From the NCBI GenBank assembly GCA_947179485.1, contig OX359247.1, positions 14,050,588 to 14,114,587 of the forward strand: a stretch of DNA of 64,000 nucleotides. Reading direction: 5' to 3'. The stretch comes from Allacma fusca. Lineage: Eukaryota; Arthropoda; Collembola; Symphypleona; Sminthuridae. A program made the translations under genes and the position numbers. This document shows, one piece after another, positions 1 to 13,785 of the stretch. Each line of letters begins with the position of its first letter. Within the stretch, counting starts at the first letter, position 1. Under the pieces are notes generated by a model. The model was not told the DNA's origin and made no database searches. It worked only from the letters and a program-made list of their open reading frames with translations.

Positions 1-3000
1 AACCAGTGAATTGCTGTTGAAAGTAAAATTATCGCTGACAATTGGATGATGGATCTTATTACATTTACATGTTTCCAGGGTAGAGACCTGCTGCAGTTGT
101 GGGAGGCTGCGTGATAGCGGAGCATGCTTCAAGATTGAAGACATATCAAGTATCAACTGGAGATAATGAAGGGAGAATTTTCGGAGAACTGCATTACGTG
201 TATGCAAGTATCGCTCTACACTAAATAGCCGGTTATTATTTTGTAGGGCACGGTAAGTACATACATGCGTTTGTTGTGTCAATATATGTACCATGGATCT
301 ATCTGTAAATATGTTGTTGAGGCAATATGAAAAAAGTTTACTTGCGTACAGCATCCATAACTAAATCATACTGGTTGAATTAAAATCCAATAATTCCTGG
401 ATTTCACACCCACAAGTAATAAGTAAACTTTATGAGAACCTGTTTAAAATTAAATACTTTATTGAATCAAACACCGGCACTTTACATCAATCAATCCCCT
501 AGAGGGAGGAATTCCTATAATTATGTGAAAGTTATAGTTCTGTTATGGCTGTATGTTCCGAAGGATTAATGAGTGTACAGATTGAGATTCTATCCAAACT
601 TTAAACTCGGATAAATGGAGCTAAAGGGGAAGTAAGCTCGGATTAACATGCTTGAGTCGTGTCATGGCAGGATTTCAAAACATGAACTGTCAATATTACT
701 CATTTCGAGTGAAGTGAAATTACACTAGTTTGATTACTTTACTCCCCTCCTGCACTGGTTTCATGACATTCCTAACATGTTCTGTGGACTGACGCGTCCT
801 TGTTTTAAGTTTTACTGTTTCCACGTTTCCAGTCTTTATTTATATTTTATAGGGCTTTGCTGTACCTACTGTACTTCAATGTGGGATGTCAGTGTCGCCC
901 AATTTGTCCAATTCAGCAGAATTATGCTACAGTATTAAAAATTGGGTAGAAGAACAAGCGGGATTTCACACGTGGCTTGTAGAATTTCAAGGCAAATAAA
1001 TGTGGACGGGTGTGGGTGATATAATTCTAAGTATTCTATCCCAGGCTCCACGAGTTTCCACGGGTGGCAATAACGAAAGTAAATTTCCCTATGGTTATGT
1101 TGTTTTTAGTAACGTATTAAGATCCTAACTTATGTACAATTAGATTTTTGACGAGGTTCGTCCTGTCAATGATTCAAATTCCTCCAGTGTTCCCATGCAT
1201 TCAAACTATGTTTCATTCGAAGCAATTACATTTTTGAACAGCTGAATTTGCATGATAGATGGTAATATAAATGCACACTTCCATTCAAGTCAAATTGCTC
1301 GCAGGTCGCGAATTCTATTGTGAATGCTGAAATGTGCACTCGAAATGTTTTTAAGACATGATGCATACAAAGATTTGATTACCATTTGTTTTTGTTAACC
1401 ACCGGATTTCCTGTCAATGTCAATTTTTCTGCAAACACGGAATGTGATAAGGTTCTAATGAATTGAGGGTTTCCATTCTTGACCTTTAGAGTAGCAAAAT
1501 ATTTGACACTTATGCTAATGGGTGAAATGATCCCAGTTGTCATGTCGAGGTAAAATATGCATAAATAATACGAAGAGTTGTACTGCAAGCTAGGTTTAGG
1601 CTTCTGTACTAACAATGCAAACAATTCCATACATTCTTTAGCTACTCTCACCTTTCTGGTAATATCCGTATCTTCGGCATTCTAATCTTTACTACAGCAT
1701 TAAAATAACTTCTTTAAAATCATACCTGCTGAATATGTTATGATAAAGCTAATTGTATTTTTTGATAGTGAGACAGTAATAAATCAAATATTACAGATCT
1801 CAATAACATCAAATCTAGAACTTTTTCTAAAGTCGAGGAACAGATTGCGCCACCCCTGGAGGAGCAGTTTAATTATCAGCCTCCCTTTTGGATCTCACAG
1901 TTAGTTTGTGCCGGAGCCGTGGAGGGAAAAGGCTTTAAAGCGTTGAGCAATGGAAGTGAGTGGGCGGCAGCACCGTACGCAAACGTTACTTATTTTCGTA
2001 TTTATGGAAGATAAAATCCGTCTATTATCTGGAGATGTAGAAGCATTTATTTAACTTTGTATTTTATATTGGGGGTCTCACGTTTACATTTTGGTATTTG
2101 AATATTTTTTTCTTGAAGCTTTCAAATACCGTATTGCTATGATGAACTATTCTTTTCCAGTTGGAAATTATACATTGATTTACTGTACAACTACAATCAA
2201 ATGAAGAACCCGATCGCTGGTGATTACAATTATTATTCATTAAATAAACATTCCAGATAACACATTTACAATTTTCTTTCCAAATCCCTTTTGCAAATGG
2301 CAACAAATGAATGATTGTTTTTTGTTAAGGCTAAAAATATTTATCAAATGTTATTTTTATTATTGTTTTTACTTCTGGAAATATATTGAAGTTAAGTTTG
2401 ACTATACTGCACTCTACATTAGGACACTGTGAGTGAAACTCCAAAGCTCTATTAATACTAGATCTATACACAGGAATGAGAAAATCTAGGAGAGGAGTAC
2501 GCCATCCTGGGGGGCAAAAATTCACTTCTCATACACAGTCATTTTGCGTCGTATTTTATTGTAGGGTAAATATAAAATTTCACTTATCTATCTATCATAC
2601 AGTAAACTATGTTTACCGGGAACTTTGTTTTGACAGGATAAATAACAATGGCAGGACGCACGAAAGGAAAAACTATTGACGTAGTTTTGCAATACAGGCA
2701 TTGCATCTGTAATATGCGTCTTTCAAAAGTGCCTTGGATTGTGTACATTTATCAATGAAATGTTTTACGTCGTTGTTTGACAATGTTTCATTAAATAAAC
2801 AAACTTAATTTTTTTTAATATCCACTAATCTAGAGCTTCCGTTCCAGCATTAGGACTTTAGTACCACGTCGGAAGTCTTTCGGTACATTTGCATAATTCG
2901 GTTACCATTAACGGGTTGTTAGTATTTAACAACAGAAAAGGGTCATCTTAAAACTTTGTAATTCGTAGACTCCTTTACACCTGATTAAACGCCAACTGGA

Positions 3001-3558
3001 CATCAAGACGTGTTTTAAAAATAAGCGAAATTTACTAATGGCATGTATTAAAACATACAGGATTTCAAATGTCTTCACCCGTCTTCCAGAAGGGCATGTC
3101 CTGGAAATTTTGGCTATCATTTTATTGTTGCCAAGGCAGGAATGTACCCATATATCGTGTACGAATGTCACAGCAGCAGGATATTTTTGACTTGACAATT
3201 TCTGTATTATTTATTATAATACTAAAGCAAAAGGGAGCTGGGACGTCCTACAGAGTATTACTGATACGTGTGTTTTTTAACGATAGTCTGGCTTTTATTT
3301 ACATTTCATACATGACATTCCTATGACATAACAATGACTAGATTGATATTACGGACGAATGCACTAAAATTTTAGTACGAAATAATCCCAACCGTGTCGA
3401 AATAATTGGAATACGAGGATAATTCTTGAATCAAAATATTATTTAATAGTACAAAATAAAATTTTTACCCAATAATGTATTATCACAGCTTTATTACAAC
3501 AAATCTTTACAGTGTAATCAGATACTGATTTCCATTGACAAATAGAACGGGGTGTGTA
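1..3558. other. AT-rich intergenic spacer, left end
   Basis: No recognisable gene is seen. All open frames are under about 90 codons, AT-rich and without recognisable protein motifs. The only candidate coding piece is at 79-166 (listed separately). No long microsatellite and no transposase-like frame was found. A gene extending in from the left cannot be excluded. Confidence 0.6.
79..166 (+). other. Doubtful terminal coding exon of a gene starting outside the window
   Basis: A possible acceptor (pyrimidine-poor stretch ending in ttccag, AG at 77-78) is followed by a frame that reads VETCCSCGRLRDSGACFK and ends at TAA 164-166. It has four cysteines in 13 residues, which looks like the tail of a secreted cysteine-rich protein. 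A good donor (ACG|GTAAGTA, exon side ending at 252) follows the stop and argues that this may instead be a noncoding exon, or chance. No family is recognised. Confidence 0.15.
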
Positions 3559-4040
3559 CGGGCTGTTTCATATCATTTGTGTCCCCCTAGCTCATATAGG
3601 GACGAAAAATGTGCGATTCCCCTATTTTCAAGCAAATTTTTTCCAGATTGTTTTTTTAATTTCTCTCATTCACACAGACCAAGGAACGTGCAATAAAGTA
3701 AAACAATTTTAAGGATTTTAGTTAAAAAAAATTTTTTCGGTCAAAATGTTGTCCGCAATTGCTTTTGACACACATTTGTAGGAACTCTCATTGGCTTTCA
3801 GAAGAGCTATTTAGCAAGTCTCTATGTGTGCTGATAATTGTAGGCATCGTCTGTAAAAACAAAGGACAAGGTTGAGGAAATTTACCTTCAGGAGAGAAGA
3901 TGCGGAATCGAGAGTTTCTGATCGTATCATTTTGTCATGGATGGTTTGCCATTCAGAAAAATATTCCGAAACGCAGAGTCTGTAACAAATTTCAAGGAGA
4001 TTTACTTTAGCTCAATGTATTCTTTCAACTGAAACGGAGC
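3559..4040 (+). repeat. Left arm of the fold-back element
   Basis: This arm pairs with 4100-4505 read on the other strand. Identity is high in several blocks of 17-20 bases and lower in between, with small insertions and deletions. That pattern fits an old copy whose arms have diverged separately. Confidence 0.8.
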
Positions 4041-4099
4041 TGAAAACGTGAAAAAATATTGATTACAATAAGAATATTACTTTTTAAATCAATTCATAA

Positions 4100-4505
4100 A
4101 CCCTACCTTTCTTTTTCTTTTTGCCTTTGGAAGATGATATTGGCCCAAAATGAATCCCTTTGAAATTTACTACAAATAAAGCGCTTTAGAATATTTTTCT
4201 GAATGATAGATCGTCCAAGAAAAATTAGTACGATCAGAAACTCTCACTTCCGTATCTTTGCTCCTGAAGATTAATTACCCCAGTCTTGCCCTTTGTTGTT
4301 ACGGGTCATATCCACATTGCTCAACGTAGAGACCTGCTAAAATACTGTAGCTCTTCTGAAAGCCAATAAGCCAATGACATTTCTTATAAACAAGGATCGA
4401 AAATTAATTCGCTTTATTAATTTGCTTGAAAATAGGGGAATCACATACTTTTGTCTACGTCCTTTATATGGGCTATGGGGAATGGCAATGAAATAAAACA
4501 CCCTG
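4100..4505 (-). repeat. Right arm of the fold-back element
   Basis: This is the reverse-complement partner of 3559-4040. The arm is somewhat shorter than the left one, which implies deletions in the right arm or insertions in the left. Confidence 0.8.
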
Positions 4506-7500
4506 AATATTAAATCAGTTGTAAGTTACTAAAAAAAACAATTATATTGTATAATTGAAATATAAATAATTGTATTTTTGATTAGCAACAATAATTAATG
4601 AAATGATTAATTGCAGTATGTTATTTGATTTTGTTAAAGCCATAAATTTCAAGTTCAAATAGAAAGTCTTTGAGGTCCGAAAGTAAAATTTATATGGGTA
4701 GATGACCATTCCATAATTTCCGGCTCTATTCTGGTAGGAGTCTCGAGAAAATGAAGATCGCTTCGAAGTATTCACAAATATTGTTGGCGTATAAAGAGGA
4801 ACGTTTAAAACTATTATACGTAATTCTGTCAAGCTGCCCACCATTATCCGTGTTATTAGGACACCACAATTAAAAATGTATGTGTATCAAACAAACGTTG
4901 ATTCCAAACAAATAATATCCATAAAGTTTACATTTAGACATGTTGGCATACTATTTTTAATGACGTACGTACATATGTATACATTAATTAGGTAAAGGGG
5001 GCAATACATTAATAAGTTTAGTACAAGGATGGTATTAATTGCAAATAATCCGCTTTTTCCAGATTTACTGAAAATGTTTATATTCCCCTAGGTAATAAGG
5101 TGAAGTAAAATTATGTTTATATTCTTCAGAACCTCGAAATGGCTACCCATAAATCATAACTTGATATCTTGTTGTTATAGTTCCAACTTGCACAGCCGCT
5201 TTAGACAGGCTGATGAATTATAGCGTGAAAGATGTGAATGACATTTGAAATTTGTAAAAACTTTTATGAAAGAATACTAAACATGAACTTCCTTCTCATA
5301 TTAGGAGGCTGAATTTCTTCTTGCTTCTTACTGTCGCTAACTCTGTCCTCAATTCCCAACGTAGTGACTTGTAAAATACCTTATTTGAAAATAATAATAA
5401 TAATAAATAATAATAAAATTTCATAGACACCGGTGTCAAAACTAATTTTGGAAAATGTTTGACCAGTAATAAAAAACGAAATCTCTGAAAATTCCCAAGT
5501 TTTCATTTCACATTTTTTTTTACCCGTATGATATCCAAAAATCTGGGAAGGAGTCTTTAAAAATGGGGTAAAGGGGGGAATTAAAATCTCATAACATTAT
5601 GCTTTACATGGACAAGGGATACTAATTGATTGTCGTAAATTGTTGGCGCACCCTGTAAATACATAATCAGAGATATGGCTCACATCAGATTAAGCATGCA
5701 TAGCTGTAGTTATTCATCTCTCACAGAAAAGTAAAAGTATTATCTCATTTGAGATCCTGTGTAGTAATAGCTTTGGTTGACGTCGAACCTCATTGACTAG
5801 TTTTTACAACATGTGAACTGTCCATATCAAACTGTCTACAATCTTCAGACAACAAACAAGTTCGAGTTATTAATTATTATTATTGATAATTTGAGCCTTC
5901 CTGCGCACCCTGACGTCCTTTAAATAACTCTTCTCATTGATTTCCCAACTCTGGACAATTCTCAGTAATTTTCCCACACCTCATACAAAGTTCAGGTTGA
6001 TTAAAGACCAAGGCCATGCACAACATTTTAATTAAACTCACAATCAGTAGTTCTTCCATCTTATGTAACTATAAGGAATAATCCTCCATCGCTATAAACA
6101 ATTCAATGGGTTAGCACCGGCAAAATTTCCTATTATTTTGTCTTCATTTTTTGAACTTTTGCCCTCGGAATTTAGCTATCCACTGGACGTACAAACAAGC
6201 CCTGATTAGTAATGCTAATTGTCAGTTCCATGTGAGTTTAGTACAGTGATAATTACAACTCATACTTCGTCTTCGCAAGGAACCTTATCTGTTTGCATCT
6301 GGATTTCATAAAAAACGTAATTAATAATTAATTACACTTTGACCATAATATATGACGTCATCCACTCCAGGGAACTTATTCCACGTGGATTCTACAAGCT
6401 TTCAAAACAGATGGGCAGAAATTACGTATCCCATAAAATGCGCAAGCTCTGAAGCATACATTAAAAGTCCTTATGCTTGAGAAAGTCCTGGACGCAGCAA
6501 ACTTTTAACCCAGACTTTTCGTGATTGCATTTGGAACAAACGCAGGAATAACTTAAGTGGTCAGATGTAACCAGGATATCCCCTTTTTCAACACTTCCCT
6601 TGAGAATTCTGGAGGAAACATAGCCCTTTAAAAATAAAGGATGTGACCAACTGGAAGTAGGGTGAGCTCAAGCCTGTTCATTACAGCCCATGAGAGAGAG
6701 AGACAGACATGAGAGCCAGACAAGGGCAACAAAGAAACCAGATTTTGAGCGGGAACTGGAACCGGACATGGGAAGGGAAACATTGGAGTATTAAAAGTCT
6801 TCATTTGAAGTCAGTAGGTGGCTGCTCCACGTCCTAAATACAAATTCATTTAACTCTCGGAACGTTTCCTGGAACTTCAACGCTTCCGACTCTACACGAC
6901 TGATTTATTTTTTGATCACATTCACGTCAGACGTCACAACAAAATCAACACACATATAATCCCAAATCCCACTCATCCCAACGTCAAAACTTCAAAACAT
7001 GTTTCAAAGGCTTATTGTTACTTTTTTTTATCGTGTACCGACTCTCAGCGAAGTACTTTAAAGCTCTAATTTAATTACTAGTAAATACTGCCATTATAGC
7101 CAGCACTGTACATAGCAAACAATGAATAGTGATAGGCTTTTCCTCGGAAATTACATAAATCTACTTGTAACAGTTTCAGCTGTATACATTTGGAACGAAA
7201 AGATTGTATTTGTTTTTAATTTTATTATTATTATGTTACAGGATCGCAATACTACTTATTCCCAAAACGTAATCTTGCCATCAAAATTCCTAGTACCGTT
7301 TGACACAGTGCTGATGGGTTTCAAAGTGTACTTTTAATAAACCATGTTTGTATATGAAATATCAAATAATGCTGGTTTAAAAAAAAATGTGTATATTATA
7401 ACTCAAGCCCGGAGTTCAAACAAACGAATTAGCATGCCTCATTCGATAAGCAAACAAATGACGTCCATGTTACTGCGGAACATTTCCTTCTTCCTCAACC

Positions 7501-8888
7501 CATTCCAATAATTTAATTGCTCACTGCGCTTTGTACTGTGTCTTCGATTAGACATTAGCATTGTCACTTGTGTGTAAGTAATTAACAAAAAAAAAAATCA
7601 ACATTTGACAGTGTGAACAAATTCCGAATACCAATACATTTTAGCATCAGATAGGGACGTTATTAGAAATCAAATAAATCTTACAATTAGGACTAGCTGT
7701 TGGGACCAGGACCAAGTCAAGTTGGAGCTATAATTAGCAGTGACTGTTTCCCCTCTAGCATGAGTGAGTGATTCATGCTAATTTCGGCCCCACTCCTCCT
7801 GACTTTCCCCCTCTTACCTTAATCTCGAAGCAATTTCAGCAGAAAATCCTGGACTTGTGATCCAACCAATAGTACTTACATTACAGGATGTGTGTGGACA
7901 GGTGTAACGATACACACTAGATCTATCTGGATGGATAGTAGGAACTATCCCCATACTGTATTATATATATATGATTAGGATTGAGCCCTCCCTTAATTGC
8001 AGTATGCACTAAAGCGTCTTCACACCCCAAAAGGACGTAATGGTAATAGAACCTCTCTCCAGAGATAAAGTGAAATAAATAGATTAATATGGGAATTTAT
8101 CATGCGAACTGCCAAGTTAATCACCCAGGTGTACCTACACGTATCTATGTAAGTGTCACCTATGTAAACGTAAGTGCACGACCTTATTCACTTAAGTAGC
8201 TTGATTTTGCACAAGGAAGCCTATCGAACTCCAAAGCAAAAAAAAAAATTATCTACTGGCATAACTCCATACTCAGTTTATTTCTGTGCTTTATCTACTG
8301 CGAATATGAGAATTGAATTTATTTAACATCACAATTGACAACAGCACATACAACCATCTGGGTTTATCTATCTCATGGTTCTGTATTCCGATTTCCAAGT
8401 AAGTGTACAAGGGCGTTTAGTCTAACTCAACTCAAGTCTGAATCATTGGAGTGACTTGGAGGATATTGTGACATTATTGTGACATTATCCACTTCCTCCA
8501 TCATTCCACCTCCTACTAATATGAGTAAATAATTACAGGAATCCATTCTGAAGAAAACCCAAAGTTTACTTCAGTTAAACTCCAAGCCCAATAACCTTCA
8601 GAAATTAAGTCAGGACGGTATAATCTGATAATGCACATTTTGTTCCGTCCATTCTTGAAAGGAAATATCCTTGAGATTGGGTAGGAATAGGGAAGAAATT
8701 CAACCCCCTCCATCCATTTCATCCCAGGCAGTCCCACCCGATGTCGTTAGCATCGCCCTCAAGGAAATTAATTTCTCAATGAAACGATAAATGATGCCAT
8801 ATAGTCTTCCGAGAAAATGTCTTGTTGCATGTCAGTCTAACCAGGAGTTTGATGCCTGACCGAACCGAGGTACAACAACGGACTACAA
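4506..8888. other. AT-rich intergenic spacer
   Basis: No convincing coding frame, RNA gene or long repeat is seen. Small simple-sequence tracts such as AATAATAAT near 5390-5415 occur. The stretch ends where long GA/CT microsatellites begin at 8889. Confidence 0.6.
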
Positions 8889-8908
8889 GAGAGAGAGAGA
8901 GAGAGAGA
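8889..8908. repeat. (GA)10 microsatellite
   Basis: Perfect dinucleotide tract, the first long GA/CT repeat of the microsatellite-rich domain when read from the left. Confidence 0.95.
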
Positions 8909-9514
8909 ATGCTTTAAAAAGGTGCACTTTCCTCGCATGAATACTTAGTTTTAATCTATTGACGAAGTTAGCCTTCATTTAGGACGCTTCACTAGAATCA
9001 TACATGTTAGGACATATGTAGCTCTCCTGTATGCACATACATACATAGGTTGAAATAAACCAAGTAGAGTCTGTACTACTCTCCTGCAGAAGCCCGACTT
9101 CTTGATATATTTTTTGACTCGTGATTAAACTCGGTCCTCAGGATAATAATGACAGCCTCACACGCAATTCAATTAACCAAGAACATTAATATGCTGAGCG
9201 TCTATGTACACTTACCGCTCCTCCGTATGTATCCCTACCCGTTGTAAGTAACTACTTTGGGAGAGCAAGAAAAAAAAGTTTTTACCGACTTCCATTAAAA
9301 AATTATGTATTGACGTATTGTTTAAAAGAGTTCGTTTTCCCTAATTAAAAGATTGTGACCTGTTGCTGATGTACAACGCCCTTCTTTGCGTGTCTAGAAG
9401 TCTCTCTAAGCTGTTAATACATTTTTTTGTTTTTCCCATGATTACTTCTCCTACTATACTTGGAGGAGACTGTCTATGTCCGGAGTGGGCCGTCATGCTG
9501 TAATACAATGTCTT

Positions 9515-9518
<4 letters not shown>

Positions 9519-9570
<52 letters not shown>

Positions 9571-9576
9571 ACTCTC
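9519..9576. repeat. (CT)n microsatellite, about 58 bp
   Basis: An uninterrupted CT tract to 9564 is followed by two ACTCTC interruptions. It makes artificial Ser-Leu open frames. Confidence 0.95.
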
Positions 9577-9906
9577 GCCTCTTTTCACTTACTCAACTTA
9601 AGTCTACTAAAGAGAATTGACTTTTGTGCTTATATTGGGAGTGTATCATTTCCCTGTGTGTAGTGTTACACGCAAGGAACAAAACATTTGGACACAGTGT
9701 AGAATAAGATGGTTTTAAGTACATTTTCGCGAGCTGAACTCATGTTCAGATCCAATGTCTAGATACAGATAGGAGTTAGTTGAGTGTATAGTATTGATAG
9801 ATGCTGCTCCAACCCTACAAAAAAGTCTTATGACCATTGGGCTGAAGAATCAAGAAGAAAACATATACTTTTTATAGTTTGGATTTTATTTACTTTGTAT
9901 CGATTT

Positions 9907-9909
<3 letters not shown>

Positions 9910-9943
<34 letters not shown>
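9910..9943. repeat. (CT)17 microsatellite
   Basis: Perfect CT tract. A shorter, imperfect CT tract follows at about 10095-10115. Confidence 0.95.
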
Positions 9944-9946
<3 letters not shown>

Positions 9947-12305
9947 GCTTCATATCCAGACAGTTTGTTTGGTGTATTATCTGCGTCTTTCCCTTAACAC
10001 CGCAGTTACTTGTAGGAAATTTTATTGTAGGTATCCATCCGAAACGTATCGTCTGGTCAATGTTCAAATAAAAATGTTCTGTTTCTCTCTTCCCCCCTCT
10101 CACTCTCTCTCTCTCGTCTTCAATTTCTTTATCTCTCTGACCTTTTTTCCCAATGTGTTTTAAGTCGGCTGTTCTTATCCTTATCTCTCCCCGGCTCTCT
10201 TGTATAGGTGTGTGTATTTGTGTTTTCTGTTATTATGTTTATTATTATGTGTGTGCGTTAGTGTGAGTCTGGGGCGGTGCTTGTGAGTAACTCCTTTCCC
10301 GTGAAATATCGTGCGGTTTTACACGCAGTCATCAGGGTTGATTGAAAGACTGGATCAGAGGTATGTATGTATATGCAGAGAGGTGACTATGGGAAATATG
10401 TCCAGTGATGTACGTTCAAAGTACAGTTGAGTGTCAGAGTTATACAGAGTACATGGGGACGACGGTGAGCGGCGTAGAAAAAACTCTTACTCAAAGCATA
10501 AAGAGAGCTCTCGTCTATTTCATACATCAGGCATCCATCCTCGAATAATCTTATCTATTTAGGTTCTTTAAACTATAATACAAGTATGAAAGTAACAATA
10601 ATTCATAGACTTACTCTGGATGATGACACTTGCAAAAAAACTTGTTAATTCTCATTTTTATCTATGCTTCATTGACACGCTAGCAATTTTTTAAATTCTC
10701 CTCTGTGTAGAGATATCGCTCCCCCCTGCAAAATTACAAAACTGAGAGAGGTGCATACTACATAGCATACTGGTCATAAGTTATGGGCTGGATTGTACAA
10801 TACATGTCATTCTCAAACTGTTGTCCTTCTTACGAAATCCTCTATCGTCCACGGTGAGGCTCATGGTTGTAGGGGTGAGGATGGTGATGATGATACTTTT
10901 CTTATCTTATTTTATCCAACCGTGAATCACTTATCTGCTACATAATTATTACTGCCTGCTCTTAGTACCTCACACGGTATTATTTATGCTTTAAGAGCTT
11001 TGCAAATAGAAATTTTGCACGGCATGTGTAATACACAGCCTCAGTGTGGGAGTGATAAGAATGTGTTTTTGTCGAGAAAAAGAAAAAAAGTCATGCTGTA
11101 CACTACTCGCTAGCTCAGCAGACTATTACACCGTAAATATCTAACCATTCAGGGAATGTATTGCTGAAGGACTGATGTTGCAAATTCCCTTTTATTGACA
11201 ATAGCAGTGACATAAGCTCTTCCTAAACTTAAAAGCACATGACCTTCACTTTAAACCCAGAAGTGACGGTGGCTGTACATCTCAGCGTAATCTGTTTACG
11301 TCCTTTTCCATTTTCCATACATTACCTCACTTTTAGAGAAATCCTGTGGATTTACATATGTAGGCAGCGTGTCAAGGAATTTCCACAAATTTTATTTATT
11401 AGAGGACTCACAGAGAGAGCCACCGTCTTATATGCTCAGCTAGAGGATCATAGAATATTGTTCTAAGGCTATGTAGTTGTGTGGGTCAATATCTAGGGGC
11501 ACTGCTCCTGTGTCGGGACACTTTGTCCAGAAAGGATACATTTTTAGCATTGACTAGGACAAAATACCCAGTTCCGACCCCATTCAAAATTACTAGTGCA
11601 GTAAATACACACGAAATTCGTACAAAATAGAAAGCAAATATCCACCAGAATGCGTCCCATCCCTTTACTGTAAAAACTGTCTCTCATAGCATGGGCTAAG
11701 AGGCAACCTTACCAGGGAAGGTAGAAATGTCCCTCTGTTCAAAAGACACTCAGCAGAAGACCTTACAGTGCACATCTACGCTTCATTATTTCCTGAGAAA
11801 TGATAACAGGGACTGTCCTCTGGAGTCAGAAAATATGCAAAGGTAACTTATATGCAGGGAGAGGAGAGATGAATTTTGCATCGATTCACTTTCGCCTCTT
11901 AGCTCAATGAACTTTATTTCCTGCATTATATGAACTCCCGGAGACCGCACACAGTTGATAATCTTTTAGAGCAGAATTTTCCTGTATTGGACTGCACTAA
12001 CCATATCGCATTGAAAAGTTGCCCCTGAATGCATGAGGTAACAACGAACAAATAACGTAGACTTTTTCCTACAGCTTGAGATATGGCTCTTGCTCTCCAC
12101 TGACAATGAGTGAGTACATCGTACTTTGAACTACGTCAAAGAGTTTAGCTTTCCACTCCTAGCCCAGACCAGCATGGAGGGGTATGCAAGGAAGTGATAG
12201 GAAAATGAGTAGAAAGCCACCTTTGCATAAGGTATACTGCAGACGGAGGGAAACCTTTAGATTTTCTTTTCACATTCGAGCCAAAAACTACAACTCCCAC
12301 GTAAC

Positions 12306-12324
12306 CTCTCTCTCTCTCTCTCTC
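12306..12324. repeat. (CT)n microsatellite
   Basis: Perfect CT tract of 19 bases. A GA tract follows on the same strand about 130 bases later, so the two could pair as a hairpin. Confidence 0.9.
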
Positions 12325-12448
12325 ATGAGCAAGCTACTAGAACAATTTTAATAAGTGTAGAGGCAAAAACTTGATAGTGATAATCATAAGTGAATCAACC
12401 CATCATTAAGAGCATGGTAGCTCTTGCTCCACGAAGGAGAGGGTTTTC

Positions 12449-12451
<3 letters not shown>

Positions 12452-12479
<28 letters not shown>
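12452..12479. repeat. (GA)14 microsatellite
   Basis: Perfect GA tract followed by a shorter imperfect one to about 12496. Confidence 0.95.
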
Positions 12480-12483
<4 letters not shown>

Positions 12484-13071
12484 AGTGAGAGAGAGATACA
12501 TGTGTGATATTGGATAAGGCTGCCTATGGTAACATGTATGTATGTAATTACAAGTTTACATATAAGGCTTGGAAATGATTACGTATGGATATGCATATAG
12601 TAGGGAAGGTAAAGTAAAGGTTAAGTCATTTGTAAGGCTCCATGGTTCATACGTGGAAATTTTCTTGACTCGTTCGTTCCATTTTAATTTTCTAATTGAT
12701 TATTGAGTTGAGTTTTTGTCCATCCTGATGATGATGATGATGTGGAGAAAATTAAAACGGGTGTTGATTGGATGGATTTTCATTATTATTAACCTGAAGA
12801 CATTTCTCCTTCACCTGCATAGGAGTAGAGGTCTAGGGATGGATCTACAGTAGTAGGAGTGCATGTAGTTTGCGAGGAACTCCTCACTCCTTCCAGCTCG
12901 TTCTAGCTCTTATGCTCTCATCTGGGTCTTGATAATATGAACGCTAATAGCTAAACTGCATTTTCTATAATTTCCTTCATTTACGCCTGGTATATGTTTC
13001 ACGGAGCGGGAGTGTTTGCCCAGAGTAAGGTTAGATACATATAAGTTATTGGAAGGTAGGTAGGTATATGC

Positions 13072-13095
13072 GTGTGTGTGTGTGTGTGTGTGTGT
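13072..13095. repeat. (GT)12 microsatellite
   Basis: Perfect GT tract. Confidence 0.95.
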
Positions 13096-13761
13096 CTGTT
13101 TCCCTTAATTTTACCCACCCCAATCTAATTAATGAGAACACAAGGCACTCTCTATGTTCCAGGGAATGTTGCCTATAGGTCCTGCCGGAGAGACTCTATA
13201 TACATGGGTCTGGCCATGGAGTATAGTGGAGCTTCATGCTCTAAGGGAGACTTACACAACAAAAAAGTCATGGAAGTTTATCAGTAGTTGTGGAAGTAGG
13301 AGCAAAGACAAGAGCTGGGAATTCCCGACGTGTGTATAAACGGTTTCGCTTAGGGTCTTCTCCCATCAAACTCTCCTCTTTTTCCTCGAGTTTTCCTTTT
13401 TTAATTGGACCTAGGAAAAGACTCGAGAAATGGAAAAGGTAAAGAGAAAGACTTGGAAACAAATGTGAGATAAAGAGAGGAGAAAACGAACGACGAGAGA
13501 AATTTTCATACCAATTAGGAGAAAAACATTTTCTATTTAATTAAAAGCCCAAGTTCCTTTTCCTTCTTCTTATGTTCTTTCCACTCATTATAGGATCAGA
13601 TTTCAAAAGGATTTTCTCTTCATTTTATTTACCATACTCTGCATAAAACTTACGTGCGTATATTTTACATACAAATGCACAGTCATAGTCTCCGTACATA
13701 TTATTTGTTCGTAGGAGTTATATGTCCATAGGAATTATACAGACTCCGACTCCCTACCAAA

Positions 13762-13785
13762 ACACACACACACACACACACACAC
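13762..13785. repeat. (AC)12 microsatellite
   Basis: Perfect AC tract. Confidence 0.95.

Larger units (their letters stand above)
3559..4505. mobile_element. Fold-back / MITE-like element with long terminal inverted repeats
   Basis: The two halves are diverged reverse complements of each other around a centre near 4040-4100. The outer ends read CGGGCTGTTTCATATCATT on the left and, reverse-complemented, CAGGGTGTTTTATTTCATT on the right. Further blocks match inward: GATTCCCCTATTTTCAAGCA is exact in both arms (about 3617 and about 4440), GGCTTTCAGAAGAGCTA is exact in both arms, and so is GAGAGTTTCTGATCGTA. The arms are about 400-480 bases long, separated by a short AT-rich centre. No transposase frame is present, so this is a non-autonomous element. 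No clear target-site duplication was found at these ends. Superfamily is not assigned. Confidence 0.85.

Noticed and set aside
1379..1651. 90-codon minus-strand frame with protein-like composition
   Set aside because: No family recognised; an upstream in-frame TAG lies close by and no partner exon was found. It could be a decayed element, but nothing supports that.
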